64,000 nt of DNA from the NCBI GenBank assembly GCA_023053575.1, contig JAKZAP010000012.1:5332230-5396229 (forward strand), written 5' to 3'. Of this stretch, positions 62,301 through 64,000 are shown piece after piece (positions within the stretch are counted from its first letter, which is position 1; the number at the start of each line of letters is the position of its first letter). Made by a program: the position numbers and the translations under genes. The stretch comes from Branchinecta lynchi (taxonomy: Eukaryota > Arthropoda > Branchiopoda > Anostraca > Branchinectidae). Below the pieces are notes generated by a model, which saw only the letters and a list, made by a program, of their open reading frames with translations, ran no database searches and was not told where the DNA came from.

Positions 62301-63248
62301 TCTTAGGGGACGTTTTCGCGTGGATGGCTCTGGTCCCTTCGAGCTCGACGGAAATTTACGCCTGGACGCCGTCGTCTTTTTTGTCATTTTCGCGAGTACG
62401 GGAGAATGGCCATCCGAAAGACGCTTCCCCTTCAACATCGCTCGGAGAGCAGCGTTGGCTGAACGCTGAGAGAAAAAAGATCTGCACAAAAGTTGTGGAC
62501 AAATGAAAGAAAAATGTGGAATTTCACTCATATGAGGAGCGAAACTTTCATTTTCATAAAGCTGGTAGGCTAGCCCAACACTTTTTATTAAATCTTTTAA
62601 TTTTTAAGTATTTTGACTGGTGTGCTTGACTTACAGGAGGGGTATCCAACCTCGAACTTGGCCTTAAAATCGTACAAGGAAACTTCTGTGCAGTCCATAC
62701 CAGGAAGTAAGTCATTCAAGGTTTCTTTCTTGACAGTTAGGACCTTGTTAAGACTGCATTGAATTTTCTTGCAACATTTTCAGGCCAGGTTCGAGGTTAA
62801 ATGAATCTGAGGTTAAATAATCCTACTGTACCTGTAATAGGCTTGATGGATTTGAACGTTTCATGACTTTGAACTGAACCATTTTCACGCCCTTACATTG
62901 AGGGTATAGGTGATAGGGGTCCAACACCTGAAGAGGTATTTTAACAGTTCAAATGAACATACTCTAATGCATCTGAACTTGGCATAAAAATATTAAAAGT
63001 ACAGACTTAAAACAAAAATACAGTTCAAGACTTCTTGGTTTAAAACTTCATCTTTGGATGTTATCCAGGAAAATATTTTTTCGCCAAGCATGCAGTTGGA
63101 TCCTTCATAAGCGGAATGCAGCGTGCAGCTTATCTTCCTCTAAGATTATAGCAGGTCAATAGCTGGCTCTCAATCACGGGCTCAGAAAAAAGCTGATTCC
63201 GAAGCAACCAAAATTTGTTTACATACACTTGCAAAATACTGGAAAGTT
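62301..63248. other. no gene recognised
   Basis: Frames at 62271-62531 (-) and 62324-62506 (+) overlap each other and lack recognisable motifs. Confidence 0.4.
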
Positions 63249-63512
63249 TTAAAGGATGACAAAACCACTAAGAAAGACGAATGGGTTGACATCGGAAAGC
63301 AGCTTAGGAATAGGAAGACATCGGAATAGCAGCTTAAAAGATGATCTTGGAACACGGAAATGTCTCCAGAAATGACGATCGGAATATTTGCCTATAATTT
63401 CAAGGTAGTCACTTTGCTTGGGATGGTTCTCAGGCAAGAGCATAATAGCATAATATACTCGGTATATGAGACAATATATTGTCATCACCACTTTCTTCAT
63501 CTGAGGTCTCAC
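63249..63512 (-). pseudogene. transposase N-terminal fragment (Harbinger-like)
   Basis: The minus strand reads MRPQMKKVVMTIYCLIYRVY, then KQSDYLEIIGKYSDRHFWRH and FRVPRSSFKLLFRCL. 'Y....F..HFR(V/L).R..F..L' is the conserved N-terminal block of Harbinger-type transposases. The following sequence contains a short duplication (AAGCTGCTATTCCGATG-like words twice) and then a stop. It is unrelated in sequence to the transposase at 44284-44699, so it would come from another element. Confidence 0.45.
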
Positions 63513-64000
63513 AAGCTTGACTTTGTTGCAGCTATAATCTTCTGGTATGGTCCATGCCCTGCAAGAAGGATTTGTGCATCAGAGCCACAATAAACTGCTA
63601 AACTGCTTGTGTGACGTTCAACGCAGAATCGGTACAGGAGTTCTAGACTCCCGTATCTTTGTGCCGTTCCTAGTAAACTTATGTAAATAAAAACTAAATC
63701 ACAAGGGTTGAATGTGAAACATAGACACTTCATTGTGACTTATTCAACGATTCAATTGTAATCCACTAACTTGTATTTCTTCTTTGAAAAATTTACTGGT
63801 CAAACACAAAGTAGAAAAGGTGTAAATAAATTTAACAGAAAAATGCTGGTGCCAGTAGTCACACGAGCTATTTGGGTTAACCTGGTACCAAAAATGAATC
63901 AGAAAAAGGTGGAAAAGAAAATTGGAAAGAGAAGCTGGTGCCAAAAAAAATTGTCCATGGTCACACAAGATACAATTTTAACTTGGCAATATATAATTAA
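63513..64000. other. no gene recognised
   Basis: GCTGGTGCCA occurs twice (63845-63854 and 63932-63941) near CACACGAG/CACACAAG words, a weak direct repeat. I see nothing else. Confidence 0.35.

Overview
This is eukaryotic, almost certainly metazoan, DNA: intron-split coding pieces with GT..AG borders, no operons, an AT-rich background, long homopolymer C tracts, minisatellites and many layers of decayed transposons. The families present (a metazoan-type integrase core with D,D34E spacing, HECT ligase-like genes of the G2E3-like kind, PIF/Harbinger with a MADF partner, hAT, MULE-like and TA-target MITEs, CR1/Jockey-like LINEs, a gag-protease LTR element) suggest an aquatic invertebrate. The sequence alone does not let me name a species.

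Layout. 0.86-2.75 kb: two exons of an integrase-core gene on +. 3.4-13.8 kb: exons of a HECT ligase-like gene on -, with a 5'-truncated LINE (6.5-8.5 kb), a MITE (6.08-6.44 kb) and a 1645-bp hAT element with 8-bp target duplication (10.35-12.0 kb) in the introns. 12.5-18.7 kb: a ~245-bp minisatellite, a retroelement with a hammerhead-ribozyme-like core, a MULE-like element with ~275-bp inverted repeats, smaller MITEs and a 690-bp fold-back. 19-25 kb: two unassigned exons, an ~800-bp composite repeat, a 702-bp tandem array and a dead LINE. 25.1-27.7 kb: further exons of the integrase family, now on -. 27.8-30.7 kb: a second hammerhead-like element and LINE scraps.

30.712-44.778 kb is the best preserved unit: a complete PIF/Harbinger transposon (inverted termini, TTA target duplication) carrying a MADF protein gene on + and a DDE transposase gene on -, transcribed towards each other. 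Inside it sits an 8.49-kb LTR retroelement (34.397-42.886 kb, LTRs differing at 2 of 579 positions by eye, TAAG target duplication) that encodes Gag and protease but has no reverse transcriptase, RNase H or integrase.

45-64 kb: a decayed HECT-like relic on +, a fragment of the hAT family, a four-copy 396-bp array ending in an intact exon of an unrecognised gene (55.73-56.57 kb), two CR1-like LINE tails, small tandem duplications and a transposase N-terminal scrap. No rRNA, tRNA or CRISPR was recognised. Only the Harbinger genes, the LTR-element gag-pro, the integrase and HECT exons and the 55.7-56.6 kb exons look like conserved coding sequence; the rest is repeats and relics.
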